Assembly (NCBI GenBank): GCA_910587835.1
Contig: CAJUNQ010000073.1
Coordinates: forward strand, 1-53,029
Direction of reading: 5' to 3'
Source of the DNA: an uncultured Oscillospiraceae bacterium
Lineage (GTDB): Bacteria > Bacillota > Clostridia > Oscillospirales > Acutalibacteraceae
DNA: 53,029 bases
The translations under genes were made by a program, and so were the position numbers. Below are positions 16,499-25,343 of this stretch, piece after piece (positions within the stretch are counted from its first letter, which is position 1; every line of letters starts with the position of its first letter). The notes below the pieces were generated by a model that was given only the letters and a program-made list of their open reading frames with translations, searched no databases and was not told the DNA's origin.

Positions 16499-17284
16499 AT
16501 GCCCACCTCTCCCAGTGCTCCCTCTGTGCTGGACCTGTCCTTTCAGATGGGCGAGGCCCTGCTGGAAAACGGCGCGGAGATCTCCCGCGTGCAGGAAACC
16601 ATGGAGCGGGTCGCCCAGGCCTACCATATTGAGGACTTCCAGGTATATGTCCTCACCAACGCCATCTTTGTCACCGGCGTGGTAGACGGGATTCCCCAGA
16701 CCACCAAGCTGCAGCATATTCCCTCCACCGCCACCCACCTGGGGCGCATCTGCGCAGTCAACCAGCTCTCCCGTGAGATCGTTCAGGGGCTGCACCCGGT
16801 GGACCAGGCGTTGGCCCGCCTGCAGGAGATCCGGGTTTTGCCCTACTCCCCCCTGCCCCTGGCAGTGCTTTGCTGCGCGGTGGGCAGCGCCTCCTTCAGC
16901 TACCTGTTCGGCGGCAGCTGGCTGGACGCGGCCGTGGCCTTTTTCTGCGGCATTGCCCTTGAGCTGTACATGAGCTTTGCCTCCCGCCGGAAAATGACAA
17001 AATTCCTCACCAATCTCTCTGCCAGCGCCTTGGTCACCCTGTGCGGGGGGGCGTTGTTTCTGCTGGGTTTGGGGGACAATATGGATAAAATCATTATTGG
17101 CTCCATTATCCGGCTGGTGCCCGGGGTGGCCCTCACCACCTCCATCCGGGACTTCTTTCATGGAGACTATCTGAGCGGGGCCATCCGTATGCTGGACGCC
17201 TTTCTGGTGGGCGGCTGCATTGCGGTTGGAGTGGGCTTTGTGGTAAAGCTGCTGTCTGTTCTCACGGGAGGTGCGCTGCTGTAA
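16499..17284 (+). CDS. Threonine/serine exporter, ThrE N-terminal half (DUF1212)
   Basis: 261-aa membrane protein with the DUF1212 soluble N-terminal region (LSFQMGEALLENGAEISRVQETM) followed by about five hydrophobic segments from residue 125 on. In other bacteria the family exports threonine and serine. AAGAAGG lies 7 nt before the ATG at 16499; the ORF opens 11 codons earlier without support. The stop TAA shares its last A with the ATG of the next gene, which encodes the C-terminal half, so the two form a split exporter. Confidence 0.9.
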   Translation: MPTSPSAPSVLDLSFQMGEALLENGAEISRVQETMERVAQAYHIEDFQVYVLTNAIFVTGVVDGIPQTTKLQHIPSTATHLGRICAVNQLSREIVQGLHPVDQALARLQEIRVLPYSPLPLAVLCCAVGSASFSYLFGGSWLDAAVAFFCGIALELYMSFASRRKMTKFLTNLSASALVTLCGGALFLLGLGDNMDKIIIGSIIRLVPGVALTTSIRDFFHGDYLSGAIRMLDAFLVGGCIAVGVGFVVKLLSVLTGGALL

Positions 17285-17754
17285 TGCCAATCACGTTGCA
17301 AGCCTTACTGACCGGGCTTTTGCAGACCGGGGTGGCCTTTGCCGCCACCATTGCCTTTGCGGTCATCTTCCACTCGCCCCGGCGGGAGCTGCTGTTCACC
17401 GGGCTGACCGGCGCGGCGGGCTGGGCGGTATACCTGCTGGCCATGGGCCTGGGCAGCGGGGCGGTAAGCGCCTCCTTTCTGGCAACGCTGGCGCTGGCAT
17501 GGCTGTCCCGGGTCTTCTCCTTTGCCCGCAAGGCCCCGGTCACGGTGTTTCTCATCTGCGGCATTTTCCCGCTGGTGCCTGGGGCGGGCATTTACTATAC
17601 CGGCTACAATTTCTTTATGGGGCTGGACGGTCAGGCCCTGGACAAGGGGTTGGAGACCATCAAGATCGCGGTAGCAATTGCGCTGGGGATTGGCATTGTG
17701 CTGTCCCTGCCCCAGGGGCTGTTCAGCTTTCAGCGGGCGAAGAAGGGCCGATGA
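17284..17754 (+). CDS. Threonine/serine exporter, ThrE C-terminal half (DUF3815)
   Basis: 156-aa protein with four to five transmembrane segments and the motif FPLVPGAGIYYTGYNFFMG typical of the second ThrE half. The start overlaps the stop of the first half by 1 bp, with GGGAGGTG 11 nt upstream. In Corynebacterium the halves are one polypeptide; here they are separate, as in most Firmicutes. Confidence 0.9.
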   Translation: MPITLQALLTGLLQTGVAFAATIAFAVIFHSPRRELLFTGLTGAAGWAVYLLAMGLGSGAVSASFLATLALAWLSRVFSFARKAPVTVFLICGIFPLVPGAGIYYTGYNFFMGLDGQALDKGLETIKIAVAIALGIGIVLSLPQGLFSFQRAKKGR

Positions 17755-17787
17755 AGCAGAGAGGAAGAGGAGAACAAAATACGCGGT

Positions 17788-17831
17788 CCAGGGGCGTTAG
17801 GCCCCTGGCAGAGCGCGAGACAGAGTCTCGC
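17788..17831. repeat. Pair of perfect hairpins
   Basis: CCAGGGGC-GTTAG-GCCCCTGG (17788-17808) and GCGAGAC-AGA-GTCTCGC (17815-17831), six bases apart. Both stems are perfect. Confidence 0.8.
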
Positions 17832-18123
17832 GGCCTTGCCCTTGACCTTAAAAGGCGGCGCAGATAACAAACGAGCGAGATACGAGCCTACAATTATAAC
17901 TCAGTTGGGATGGGAGAGAGCTGCGCCGCCGCAGCACATAGCGAGGCCGCAGGCCAGCGGCCTGTCCACACCCAGCAAATTCAGAGGAAGCCGCTTTCGT
18001 ATTCCTATAATATCAAGAGAAGCGAAAGGAAAGAGTCCTCCCCTCAGCGGCTGATCAGAGAGCGGCAGCGGCGGAGGGAGAAGCCCAGCGAGCGCAGACG
18101 CGCGGTCTTTGCGCGGCTGCACA

Positions 18124-18167
18124 GCATTTGCGGGGCAAATGCTCCTTTTTGCGCCGCAGGCGCAAAA
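18124..18167. repeat. Pair of perfect hairpins
   Basis: GCATTTGC-GGG-GCAAATGC (18124-18142) and TTTTGCGCC-GCA-GGCGCAAAA (18147-18167), four bases apart, both with 3-nt loops. Confidence 0.8.
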
Positions 18168-18269
18168 TTGCGAGCGGCCTGTCCGCAAGAGGCCTCCCGG
18201 AGGGAAGGACTTCTCCCTCCACGCAAGATAGATCGAACCGAGTCAGAGATCACACGAAAGGAGCCCCCC

Positions 18270-19265
18270 ATGCCACGAAAAAAACTCCTGGTCACCCCCA
18301 ACGACGCAGGCCAGCGTCTGGACAAATTCCTCACCAAAACCTTTCCCAATCTGCCCCAGCAGGTGCTCTACAAGTGCATTCGCACCAAGGACGTGCGCCT
18401 GAACGGGGCCCGCTGCGCCCCGGATTCCCGGCTCTCCCCCGGCGACGCGCTCACCCTCTACTGGCAGGAGGAGTATTTTCAGCAGGCCCCCAAGGAGTAT
18501 GACTTTCTCAAAGCCCCTGCCCGCCTGCGCGTGGTATATGAGGATGAGAACCTGATGCTGCTGGACAAGCCCCCCGGCCTGATTGTCCACCCGGGAGACG
18601 ACTACCATTTCGACTCCCTCATTGCCCGGGTGCAGCGCTATCTCTACGACCGGGGGGAGTACCGCCCGGAGGAGGAGAACTCCTTTGCCCCGGCCCTGGT
18701 CAACCGCATCGACCGCAACACTGGGGGCATTGTCATGGCCGCAAAAACAGCGGAAGCCCTTCGGATTCTCAACCAGAAGGTGAAGAACCGGGAGCTGCAA
18801 AAGCTCTATCTCTGTGTGGTGCACGGGCATATGGAGCAGCCCTCTGCCGTGCTCACCGGCTACCTCACCAAAAACGAGGCCCAAAACCGGGTGTATTTCA
18901 GCGCAAGGTCCAGCCCGGGGGCAAAAAGCGTGCGCACCGGCTATCAGGTGTTGGAGGAGCGGGGCGGCTGCTCTCTGCTGCGGGTAGAGCTGTTCACCGG
19001 CCGGACCCACCAGATCAGGGCACACATGGCCGCGATCGGCCACCCCCTGGCCGGAGACGGCAAGTATGGCCGCAACCAGCAGAACAAGGCCCTGGCTTTC
19101 CCCTATCAGGCGTTGTGCTCCTACCGGCTGGGGTTCCGGTTCACCAGCCCCGCCGGGGGACTGGAATACCTGAACGGCCGGGACTTTGAGGCCCAGGAGG
19201 TCTGGTTTCTGGAGGAATTCCGCCGCCTGGGGCCCGACCGGCTGAAGGAGACCCCCAAAAAATAA
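18270..19265 (+). CDS. RluC/RluD-family pseudouridine synthase
   Basis: 331-aa RNA-modifying enzyme. Residues 1-70 are an S4 RNA-binding domain (GQRLDKFLTKTFPNL). The catalytic domain follows, with LLDKPPGLIVHPG and the active-site segment NRIDRNTGG (catalytic Asp; the usual form is HRLDxxTSG). LFTGRTHQIRAHMAAIGHPLAGD is the usual C-terminal family motif. The ORF opens at 17910, but AAAGGAG directly before the ATG at 18270 and the S4 start fix the gene. Target uridines in rRNA or tRNA cannot be predicted. Confidence 0.92.
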   Translation: MPRKKLLVTPNDAGQRLDKFLTKTFPNLPQQVLYKCIRTKDVRLNGARCAPDSRLSPGDALTLYWQEEYFQQAPKEYDFLKAPARLRVVYEDENLMLLDKPPGLIVHPGDDYHFDSLIARVQRYLYDRGEYRPEEENSFAPALVNRIDRNTGGIVMAAKTAEALRILNQKVKNRELQKLYLCVVHGHMEQPSAVLTGYLTKNEAQNRVYFSARSSPGAKSVRTGYQVLEERGGCSLLRVELFTGRTHQIRAHMAAIGHPLAGDGKYGRNQQNKALAFPYQALCSYRLGFRFTSPAGGLEYLNGRDFEAQEVWFLEEFRRLGPDRLKETPKK

Positions 19266-19305
19266 TTTCCCCGTCATACTGTCATGAGGAAAGGAAGGAC
19301 GCTGT

Positions 19306-19749
19306 ATGCTCTCCATAAAAACCACCCATTTTCTCCCCCAGGAGGCCCACGACCTGCGCCGGGAGGTATTCATTGACGAGCAGGGCTTTCAGGAGGAATT
19401 TGACCAGACAGACCTGACTGCCTGGCACCTGACCCTATACGACGGGGACCGGCCTGCCGCCTGCTGCCGCATTTTTCCCGACGGGCCTGCGGGGACCTGG
19501 CATGTGGGCCGGGTGGCGGTGGGCAAAGCCTGGCGCGGGCAGGGGCTGGGGGCCAGAATCATGGCGGAGGCCGAAGATGCCGCCCGCTCTATGGGAGGCC
19601 GGGTGATGGCTCTGTCGGCCCAGGTGCAGGCAGCGGGATTTTACGAGAAGCTGGGCTACCGGCAGTCCGGCGAGACCTATCTGGACGAGCACTGCCCCCA
19701 TGTCCATATGGAGAAAGAGCTGAAAAAACCAGAGGCGGAGGAAGCCTAG
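19306..19749 (+). CDS. GNAT acetyltransferase, ElaA/YjcF-like
   Basis: 147-aa N-acetyltransferase. The N-terminal REVFIDEQGFQEEFDQTD block is typical of the ElaA/YjcF group. The acetyl-CoA loop is VGKAWRGQGLGARIM (about residues 69-84), and the C-terminal AAGFYEKLGYRQSG motif is present. AGGAAGG lies 7 nt before the ATG. It stands alone, 40 bp after the pseudouridine synthase. The substrate is unknown. Confidence 0.9.
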   Translation: MLSIKTTHFLPQEAHDLRREVFIDEQGFQEEFDQTDLTAWHLTLYDGDRPAACCRIFPDGPAGTWHVGRVAVGKAWRGQGLGARIMAEAEDAARSMGGRVMALSAQVQAAGFYEKLGYRQSGETYLDEHCPHVHMEKELKKPEAEEA

Positions 19750-19802
19750 CGGCTCGCGGCAGTCGCTGACTATCAGCAGAAGGGCAAGGCGGCGAAGGGG
19801 GT

Positions 19803-19850
19803 CCAGAGGGGCTTGCTCCTCTGGTGGCGGTTTGGAGGCAACGCCTCCAA
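19803..19850. repeat. Pair of hairpins
   Basis: CCAGAGG...CCTCTGG (19803-19824) and the perfect TTGGAGGC-AAC-GCCTCCAA (19832-19850) in the 223-bp gap between the GNAT gene and the glycosyltransferase. The rest of the gap shows no promoter. Confidence 0.75.
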
Positions 19851-19972
19851 GGTCTTGCCGTAGGGTGAGCGTCTGCCACTGGCGCATGCTCCCCCCAAAC
19901 CCCTGCCAGATGGAACTAGTTCCCCTCCCTTTATTTTGTCCCCCTAATAGTCCCCAGAAAAGGAATGATGTT

Positions 19973-22198
19973 ATGCGTGTAATCCACCTTATTGGCGGCG
20001 GCGATACCGGCGGCGCGAAAACCCATGTGCTTCATCTGCTCAAAAAACTCAACGACTCCATCGACGCCCAGCTGGTGTGCTTCCGCAAGGGGGATTTCTC
20101 GGAGGACGCGGCCAAAATGGGCATTCCCATCCATGTGATAGACACAGGCAACCCTTTGCTGGGCCTGAAGGAGCTGAAAAAGCTCACCGCCGGACAGAAA
20201 ATCGACATTATCCACTGCCACGGGGCCCGGGGCAATTTAATGGGCAACCTGCTCAAGCACTCGGTCAAGGCTCCTGTGGTCACCACTGTGCACAGCGACT
20301 ACCGGCTGGACTATCTGGGGCGGCCTGTGGCAAGGCTCAGCTATGGCACCACCAATCTGGTGGCCCTGCGGCGGCTGAACTACTATATCGGCGTGTCAGA
20401 CCCCATGCGGGAGCTGCTCATCGACCGGGGCTTTCCCGCAGACCGCATCTATACGATTTACAACGGCATTGACTTCAAGACGCCGCTGCAATTCCAGCCC
20501 AAGGAGGCCTTTCTGGCCCAGCTGGGCCTGTCCTATGAGCCCGGGGATGTGGTGGCAGGCATTGTGGCCCGGCTGGACCCGGTGAAGGACCACCCAACCC
20601 TGCTGCGGGCCATGAAAATCGCCTGCCAGCGCTGCCCCCGGCTGAAGCTGGTGTGCGCCGGCGACGGAGACACCCTGAAAAAGCTGCAGGACCTGACCCG
20701 GTCCCTGGGCTTGGAGGGCCGGGTATGCTTTGCGGGCTGGGTCAACGACATCCCCTCTTTTTACAACGCCATTGACATCAACCTGCTCACCTCCCTGTCC
20801 GAGACCTTCCCCTATGCCCTCACCGACGGCACCCGGTCCCATCTTGCCACCATTGCCTCCCGGGTGGGGGGCGTGCCGGTGCTCATCGACCACGGGGTCA
20901 ACGGCCTGCTGTTCACCCCTGGGGGCGAGCAGGAGCTGGCCCGGCACCTGATTGCCCTGGCAGAGGACCCGGAGCTCCGCCAGACCCTGGGAAACCGCCT
21001 CTACGAAAAGGCCAGCAAAAAGCTCTCCTTGGAGAGCATGGTGGACTGTCAGCTGGAAATCTACGAGAGCATTCTGAAGCGGGAGCAGCGCAAGCAAAGC
21101 CGCCCGGGCCGGGACGGGGTGGTGGTGTGCGGAGCCTACGGCTATGGCAATGCCGGAGACGACGCTATTCTCAAGTCCATCATCCACTCTGTGCGCCAGT
21201 CGGACGAATACCTGCCTGTCACTGTGCTGGCAAAAAACACCAACAGCATCAAAAAGCGGTTTGGGGTGCACTCCATCTACACCTTCAACCTGCCCCGCAT
21301 TGCCCGGTGTATGCGGCGGTCCCAGCTGTATATCAATGGCGGCGGCACTCTCATTCAGAACGCCACCAGCCACCGCAGCCTGTGGTACTACCTGTTCACC
21401 CTGTGGTTGGCCAAGCGTCTGAGCAATCATGTGGACATGTACGGCTGCGGCATCGGGCCGGTGCGGGGCAGGCACAACCAGCGGCTGGTGCGCCGGGTGC
21501 TGAACCGCTCGGTGGATGTGATCACCCTGCGTGAGCCGGACTCCATGACCGAGCTGGCCTCCTATGGAGTGGACCGGCCCAAGGTGCGCCTGAGCAGCGA
21601 CCCGGCCCTCATTCTCCCCCAGGCCGACCCTGCCCAGGCAGAGCGTTTTTTGCGGGACCAGGGGGTGGAGCCCGGGGGGCGGTATATCTGCTTTTTGCTG
21701 CGGAACTGGCGGGGCTTTGAGGGCAAGGCGAAGATCTTTGCCCGCTGCGCCCAGCAGGCCCGGGACAAGCTGGGCCTTGAGCCGGTGTTTCTGCCCATCA
21801 ACAGCTTTCAGGACCCTGCCGCCGCCAAAGAAGTGCTCTCTCACATGGAGAGGCCGGGGCTGTCTCTGACCGGGGCAGGGCCCGAGCTGCTCATCAGTGT
21901 GCTGGCAAAAATGGAGGTGGTGGTCTCCATGCGGCTGCACGGGCTGATCTTCTCCTCCCTCAGCGGCGCGCCCCTGGTGGGGGTCAGCTACGACCCCAAA
22001 ATCGGCTCGTACCTGCGGTATCTGGGCTATGGCCAGTGGACCGAGCTGGGGGACCTGACCGAGGACTGGCTGAACCAGTCCATTGCCGCTGCTGCCGCCC
22101 AGACCGGACGGCGGGAGGAGTTCAAGGCCATGACCGCCCGGCTGCTGGAGGTGGAGAGGGAGAATCTTGCCGCTGCCGAGGAGCTGCTTAAGGGGTAA
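19973..22198 (+). CDS. csaB: Fused GT4 glycosyltransferase and polysaccharide pyruvyl transferase (CsaB)
   Basis: 741-aa fusion. Residues 1-375 are a GT4 glycosyltransferase (MRVIHLIGGGDTGGAKTHVL; LDPVKDHPTLLRAM; SEALTD-like nucleotide-sugar region). Residues about 380-741 are a CsaB-type pyruvyl transferase (GAYGYGNAGDDAILKSI; NGGGTLIQ; MRLHGLIFSS). CsaB adds pyruvate ketals to the secondary wall polymer, the anchor for SLH-domain proteins. The ORF opens at 19832, but the ATG at 19973 follows AAAGGA and starts the GT4 fold. In most Bacillus species CsaB is a separate protein, so the fusion puts sugar transfer and pyruvylation on one chain. An SLH protein lies at 49979-51821 in this window. 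Confidence 0.9.
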   Translation: MRVIHLIGGGDTGGAKTHVLHLLKKLNDSIDAQLVCFRKGDFSEDAAKMGIPIHVIDTGNPLLGLKELKKLTAGQKIDIIHCHGARGNLMGNLLKHSVKAPVVTTVHSDYRLDYLGRPVARLSYGTTNLVALRRLNYYIGVSDPMRELLIDRGFPADRIYTIYNGIDFKTPLQFQPKEAFLAQLGLSYEPGDVVAGIVARLDPVKDHPTLLRAMKIACQRCPRLKLVCAGDGDTLKKLQDLTRSLGLEGRVCFAGWVNDIPSFYNAIDINLLTSLSETFPYALTDGTRSHLATIASRVGGVPVLIDHGVNGLLFTPGGEQELARHLIALAEDPELRQTLGNRLYEKASKKLSLESMVDCQLEIYESILKREQRKQSRPGRDGVVVCGAYGYGNAGDDAILKSIIHSVRQSDEYLPVTVLAKNTNSIKKRFGVHSIYTFNLPRIARCMRRSQLYINGGGTLIQNATSHRSLWYYLFTLWLAKRLSNHVDMYGCGIGPVRGRHNQRLVRRVLNRSVDVITLREPDSMTELASYGVDRPKVRLSSDPALILPQADPAQAERFLRDQGVEPGGRYICFLLRNWRGFEGKAKIFARCAQQARDKLGLEPVFLPINSFQDPAAAKEVLSHMERPGLSLTGAGPELLISVLAKMEVVVSMRLHGLIFSSLSGAPLVGVSYDPKIGSYLRYLGYGQWTELGDLTEDWLNQSIAAAAAQTGRREEFKAMTARLLEVERENLAAAEELLKG

Positions 22199-22283
22199 GC
22201 GTCTTCCTTCGCCACGCCTGCCGGCCTTGCCGCAAATGAGCCCCAAAGCCTCTCAAGGCTTTTCAGACATGATAGTTAACGCA

Positions 22284-22312
22284 GTTCAAAAGAGGTGCTA
22301 CCTCTTTTGAAC
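22284..22312. repeat. Perfect 13-bp hairpin
   Basis: GTTCAAAAGAGGT, loop GCT, then the exact inverse. A second imperfect hairpin (GGCACGGG...CCCGCGCC) follows at about 22317-22339. There is no T-run after either stem, so it is not a standard terminator of the csaB gene. The 247-bp gap holds nothing else clear. Confidence 0.8.
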
Positions 22313-22445
22313 CTGGCGGCACGGGTATGCCCGCGCCGCTCTGCTTGAAATATATCTGACCGGACAGCCAGGCAGCGCTTTTGGCCCACCGGCCACTGGT
22401 GTCGTTTGATGTCAAAATAATTCATGAAGAAAGAAGGAGTCCCTC

Positions 22446-23381
22446 ATGCAAGAACACCTGCAAGCCATTCAAAAGAATGTCGCCTCTGTCCTGGTGGGGC
22501 AGGAGTCTGTGACCCGCCTGCTGCTCACCGCTCTGCTGGCCGGGGGCCATGTGCTTATGGAGGACGTGCCCGGCATGGGCAAAACCGTTATGGCCCGCAC
22601 TCTGGCCCGGTCTGTGGCCGCAGAGTTCGGCCGGGTGCAGTTCACCCCCGACCTGCTCCCCTCAGACGTTACAGGCCTCAACTTCTACAACCAGCAGGAG
22701 GGCAAGTTTGTGTTCAGCCCGGGGCCGGTGTTCTGCAACATTCTTCTGGCCGATGAGATCAACCGGGCCACCCCCCGCACCCAGTCCAGTCTGTTGGAGT
22801 GCATGGCCGAGGGCCAGGTCACTGTGGACGGGGTCACCCGCCGCCTGCCGCCCCCCTTCTTTGTGCTTGCCACCCAGAACCCGGTGGAGACCCTGGGCAC
22901 CTATCCCCTGCCCGAGGCCCAGCTGGACCGGTTCCTCATGCGGGTCTCCATGTCGCCCCCCACCCAGGAGCAGGAGGTAGCCATTCTGGAACGCTTTCGG
23001 GATGACGAGCCCCTGGAAAAGCTCAACGCCGTGTGCACCAAGGAGGACATTATCGCCCTGCAGCAGAAGACCCGCCAGGTCTACGCCCACAAGGCCATGC
23101 TGGGCTACATAGCCGCCCTGGCCCAGGCCTCCCGGGGGCACAAGGGCATTGAGCTGGGGCTGAGCCCTCGGGGCTCCCTGGCCCTGCTGCGGGCCAGCCA
23201 GGCCTATGCCCTGATTCAGGGCCGGGAGTTTGTAACCCCGGAGGACGTGAAGGCCGTGGCTGTGCCGGTAATCGCCCACCGGCTCTCTGTCTCCGGCATG
23301 ACCGGCACCGCGCCCCAGAACCAGGCGGCTCAGGCGCTGCTGGACTCGGTCACCGTGCCTACGGAGGACTGGTCAAGATGA
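22446..23381 (+). CDS. MoxR-family AAA+ ATPase
   Basis: 311-aa chaperone-like ATPase. Walker A VPGMGKT (residues about 40-46), Walker B LLADEINRA and the MoxR block PRTQSSLLECMAEGQVTVDG are present, and the C-terminal lid is complete. GAAGGAG lies 6 nt before the ATG. It overlaps the DUF58 gene by 4 bp (ATGA). MoxR ATPases act with DUF58/VWA proteins in assembling or activating envelope or metal-cofactor complexes; no VWA gene is adjacent here. Confidence 0.92.
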   Translation: MQEHLQAIQKNVASVLVGQESVTRLLLTALLAGGHVLMEDVPGMGKTVMARTLARSVAAEFGRVQFTPDLLPSDVTGLNFYNQQEGKFVFSPGPVFCNILLADEINRATPRTQSSLLECMAEGQVTVDGVTRRLPPPFFVLATQNPVETLGTYPLPEAQLDRFLMRVSMSPPTQEQEVAILERFRDDEPLEKLNAVCTKEDIIALQQKTRQVYAHKAMLGYIAALAQASRGHKGIELGLSPRGSLALLRASQAYALIQGREFVTPEDVKAVAVPVIAHRLSVSGMTGTAPQNQAAQALLDSVTVPTEDWSR

Positions 23382-24493
23382 TTGCTCTGCTGGGCATTTG
23401 CGCTGCGCTCTGGCTGCTGTTTCAGCTTTTGTGCAGGCTTTATGACAGGTTCTGGCAGAAGGGCCTCTCCTGCGACATTCAGTTCACCCAGGACTACGCG
23501 GTGGAGGACGAGACCTCTGCTCTCAGCGAGGTCATTGTCAACCGCAAGCTGCTGCCCCTGCCGGTGTTGGAGATCAGCTTTCATATGGACCGCCGCCTGC
23601 AGTTCGGGGACGGCCAGAACGCCAGCCTCAGCGACCAGACCTACCGCCGGGACGTGTTTGCCATAGCCGCCCGGCAGAAGATCACCCGGCGGCTGGAATT
23701 CAAATGCGCGGGCCGGGGGTACTTCCGCATCAACGAGACCGGCGTCAACGCCCAGGACCTGTTTCTCACCCGGCGTTATGTGGCCAGCACCCCCCAGAAC
23801 ACTGATTTTTATGTGCTGCCCCGGCCTGTGTCCACCAGCCAGATTCAGATTCCCTATGCCCGGCTCATGGGGGCGGTGCTCAGCCGCAAGCGGGTGTGCG
23901 ACGACCCCTTTGAGTTTGGGGGCCTGCGGGAGTACGCCCGGGGCGACCCTATGAAATATATCAACTGGAAGGCCACGGCCCGGGCAGGCAAACTGCTCAT
24001 CAACCTTCACGAGTCCACCCTGTCCCAGCAGGTGACCTTGCTGATTGACATGGAGTCGGGCGGCCTGCAGGGGGATTTTCTCAACGAGGCCGGGGTGCGG
24101 GTGGCCTGCGCCCTGGCGGAGCGGCTGCTGGCCGACGGCGTGGAGCTGAGCCTTTACAGCAATGGCGGCGATGTGAAGACCGGCCAGCCCTGGCGGCTGG
24201 AAGGGGTATCCGGCGCGGGGAGTCTGCTGTTTTTAAAGAAAAAGCTGGCCTGCCTTGGCACAGGAACCGGCCTGCCCGCTGTGTGCTCTCTGCCCCCCAG
24301 GCCCGCCGCTGAGGACGACCTGCTGGTGCTTGTCTCCCGCAACCAGCGGGCGGACCAGGGGGAGGCCTTTGCCGCTCTGGTGGGCAAGGGCCACGGGCTG
24401 CGGGTGATTCCCTGCGGCCTGGGCACCACAGAGGAGAACCAGAAGGAATTTACCCACTACAAAAATACAGACACTGTCTGGATGGAGTTTTAA
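23378..24493 (+). CDS. DUF58 domain protein
   Basis: 371-aa protein with one N-terminal hydrophobic segment (residues 1-22), a beta-rich middle, and the DUF58 signature DPFEFGGLREYARGDPMKYINW (about residues 177-198) with KATARAGKL following. The C-terminus resembles a VWA-like fold (LLIDMESGG). It is the usual partner of MoxR, with a 4-bp gene overlap. The role is unknown beyond the MoxR-DUF58 association. Confidence 0.9.
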   Translation: MIALLGICAALWLLFQLLCRLYDRFWQKGLSCDIQFTQDYAVEDETSALSEVIVNRKLLPLPVLEISFHMDRRLQFGDGQNASLSDQTYRRDVFAIAARQKITRRLEFKCAGRGYFRINETGVNAQDLFLTRRYVASTPQNTDFYVLPRPVSTSQIQIPYARLMGAVLSRKRVCDDPFEFGGLREYARGDPMKYINWKATARAGKLLINLHESTLSQQVTLLIDMESGGLQGDFLNEAGVRVACALAERLLADGVELSLYSNGGDVKTGQPWRLEGVSGAGSLLFLKKKLACLGTGTGLPAVCSLPPRPAAEDDLLVLVSRNQRADQGEAFAALVGKGHGLRVIPCGLGTTEENQKEFTHYKNTDTVWMEF

Positions 24494-24497
24494 GCTT

Positions 24498-25013
24498 ATG
24501 GAACCAGCCTTTCCGGTTTATACCGCCCAATGGGCCTCCCCTCTGGGCGCCCTCACCTTGGCCTGCGATGGGGAGGGCCTCTGCGGCCTGTGGCTGGCGG
24601 GCCAAAAATATTTTGCCCGGGGCATGCCCCCCATGGCCCCTGACCCCAGCCGGCCAGCGCTCATCCAGGCTCAGGCCTGGCTTGCCAGCTACTTTGCCGG
24701 AGAACAGCCCTCTCTGGAACAGCTGCCCCTTGCCCCCAGAGGCAGCGCCTTTCAAAAGCAGGTCTGGCGGCTGCTGTGCGCCATTCCCTACGGCGAAACC
24801 CGGTCCTATGGCCATATTGCCCGAGAAATGGCGGCGCTGCTGGGCCGGGACAGCATGTCGGCCCAGGCAGTGGGGGGCGCGGTAGGGCGCAACCCTATCT
24901 CCATCCTCATCCCCTGCCACCGAGTGGTGGGCAGCAACGGCAGCCTCACCGGGTATGCCGGTGGTATAGACAAAAAACGCTGGCTGCTGGAATGGGAACG
25001 TAGGGCCTTGTAG
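24498..25013 (+). CDS. ogt: Methylated-DNA-protein-cysteine methyltransferase
   Basis: 171-aa suicide repair protein that transfers the methyl group from O6-methylguanine to its own Cys. The active-site motif is IPCHRVVG (Cys near residue 139), preceded by QKQVWRLLCAIPYGETRSYGHIA (the recognition-helix region). It starts 4 bp after the DUF58 stop, with GGAG inside the DUF58 end, and is followed by a terminator, so it closes the MoxR operon. Confidence 0.93.
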   Translation: MEPAFPVYTAQWASPLGALTLACDGEGLCGLWLAGQKYFARGMPPMAPDPSRPALIQAQAWLASYFAGEQPSLEQLPLAPRGSAFQKQVWRLLCAIPYGETRSYGHIAREMAALLGRDSMSAQAVGGAVGRNPISILIPCHRVVGSNGSLTGYAGGIDKKRWLLEWERRAL

Positions 25014-25088
25014 CATAGGAAAAGATTTCAAACTTGTATTCTTTGCATAAGAAACTTAATGTTCCAAAGGCAATTATGTATCAAATTG

Positions 25089-25118
25089 CGGTATAGTCTT
25101 AAGGGCTATACCGTTTTT
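25089..25118 (+). terminator. Intrinsic terminator after ogt
   Basis: CGGTATAG (25089-25096), loop, CTATACCG (25106-25113), then five T. Confidence 0.88.
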
Positions 25119-25308
25119 CTTTATCAGAATACTTCTGTTTCAGGCGTTCTTGAAACATTCCTTCACAAATCGAAATGACACGTTCACGGTGGAGAGCGTC
25201 AATGCTGATTTGCGCCATTATATCCCCACCCTGGCACCGCTGTTCCTCTCTCTTTGACCTCTTTTCACTCCGTGTTTGGACATTTCCCTGCCCCTCCCGT
25301 TTCCTCTA

Positions 25309-25337
25309 TTGACAGCCTGCCCCCAATCATATATAAT
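25309..25337 (+). promoter_or_regulatory. Sigma-A promoter of pyrBI
   Basis: TTGACA (25309-25314), 17-bp spacer, TATAAT (25332-25337), both consensus. The expected transcription start is about 25343-25345, which coincides with the ATG of the leader ORF. Between the ogt terminator and this promoter (25119-25308) I see nothing else. Confidence 0.92.
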
Positions 25338-25343
25338 GAAACA

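Larger units (their letters stand above)
17755..18269. other. Gene-free intergenic region rich in palindromes
   Basis: 515 bp between the exporter and the pseudouridine synthase. No ORF has a ribosome binding site except the rluD-like gene itself. A TATAAT at 18006-18011 lacks a -35. Two pairs of perfect hairpins (entries below) dominate the region. Confidence 0.5.

Noticed and set aside
15008..17290. 760-aa minus-strand ORF opposite the HD-GYP and exporter genes
   Set aside because: Antisense shadow in GC-rich DNA; spans two convincing plus-strand genes and has no start signal.
17910..18269. 120-codon N-terminal extension of the pseudouridine synthase
   Set aside because: It runs through two perfect hairpins and has low-quality composition; the ATG at 18270 has the ribosome binding site and begins the S4 domain.
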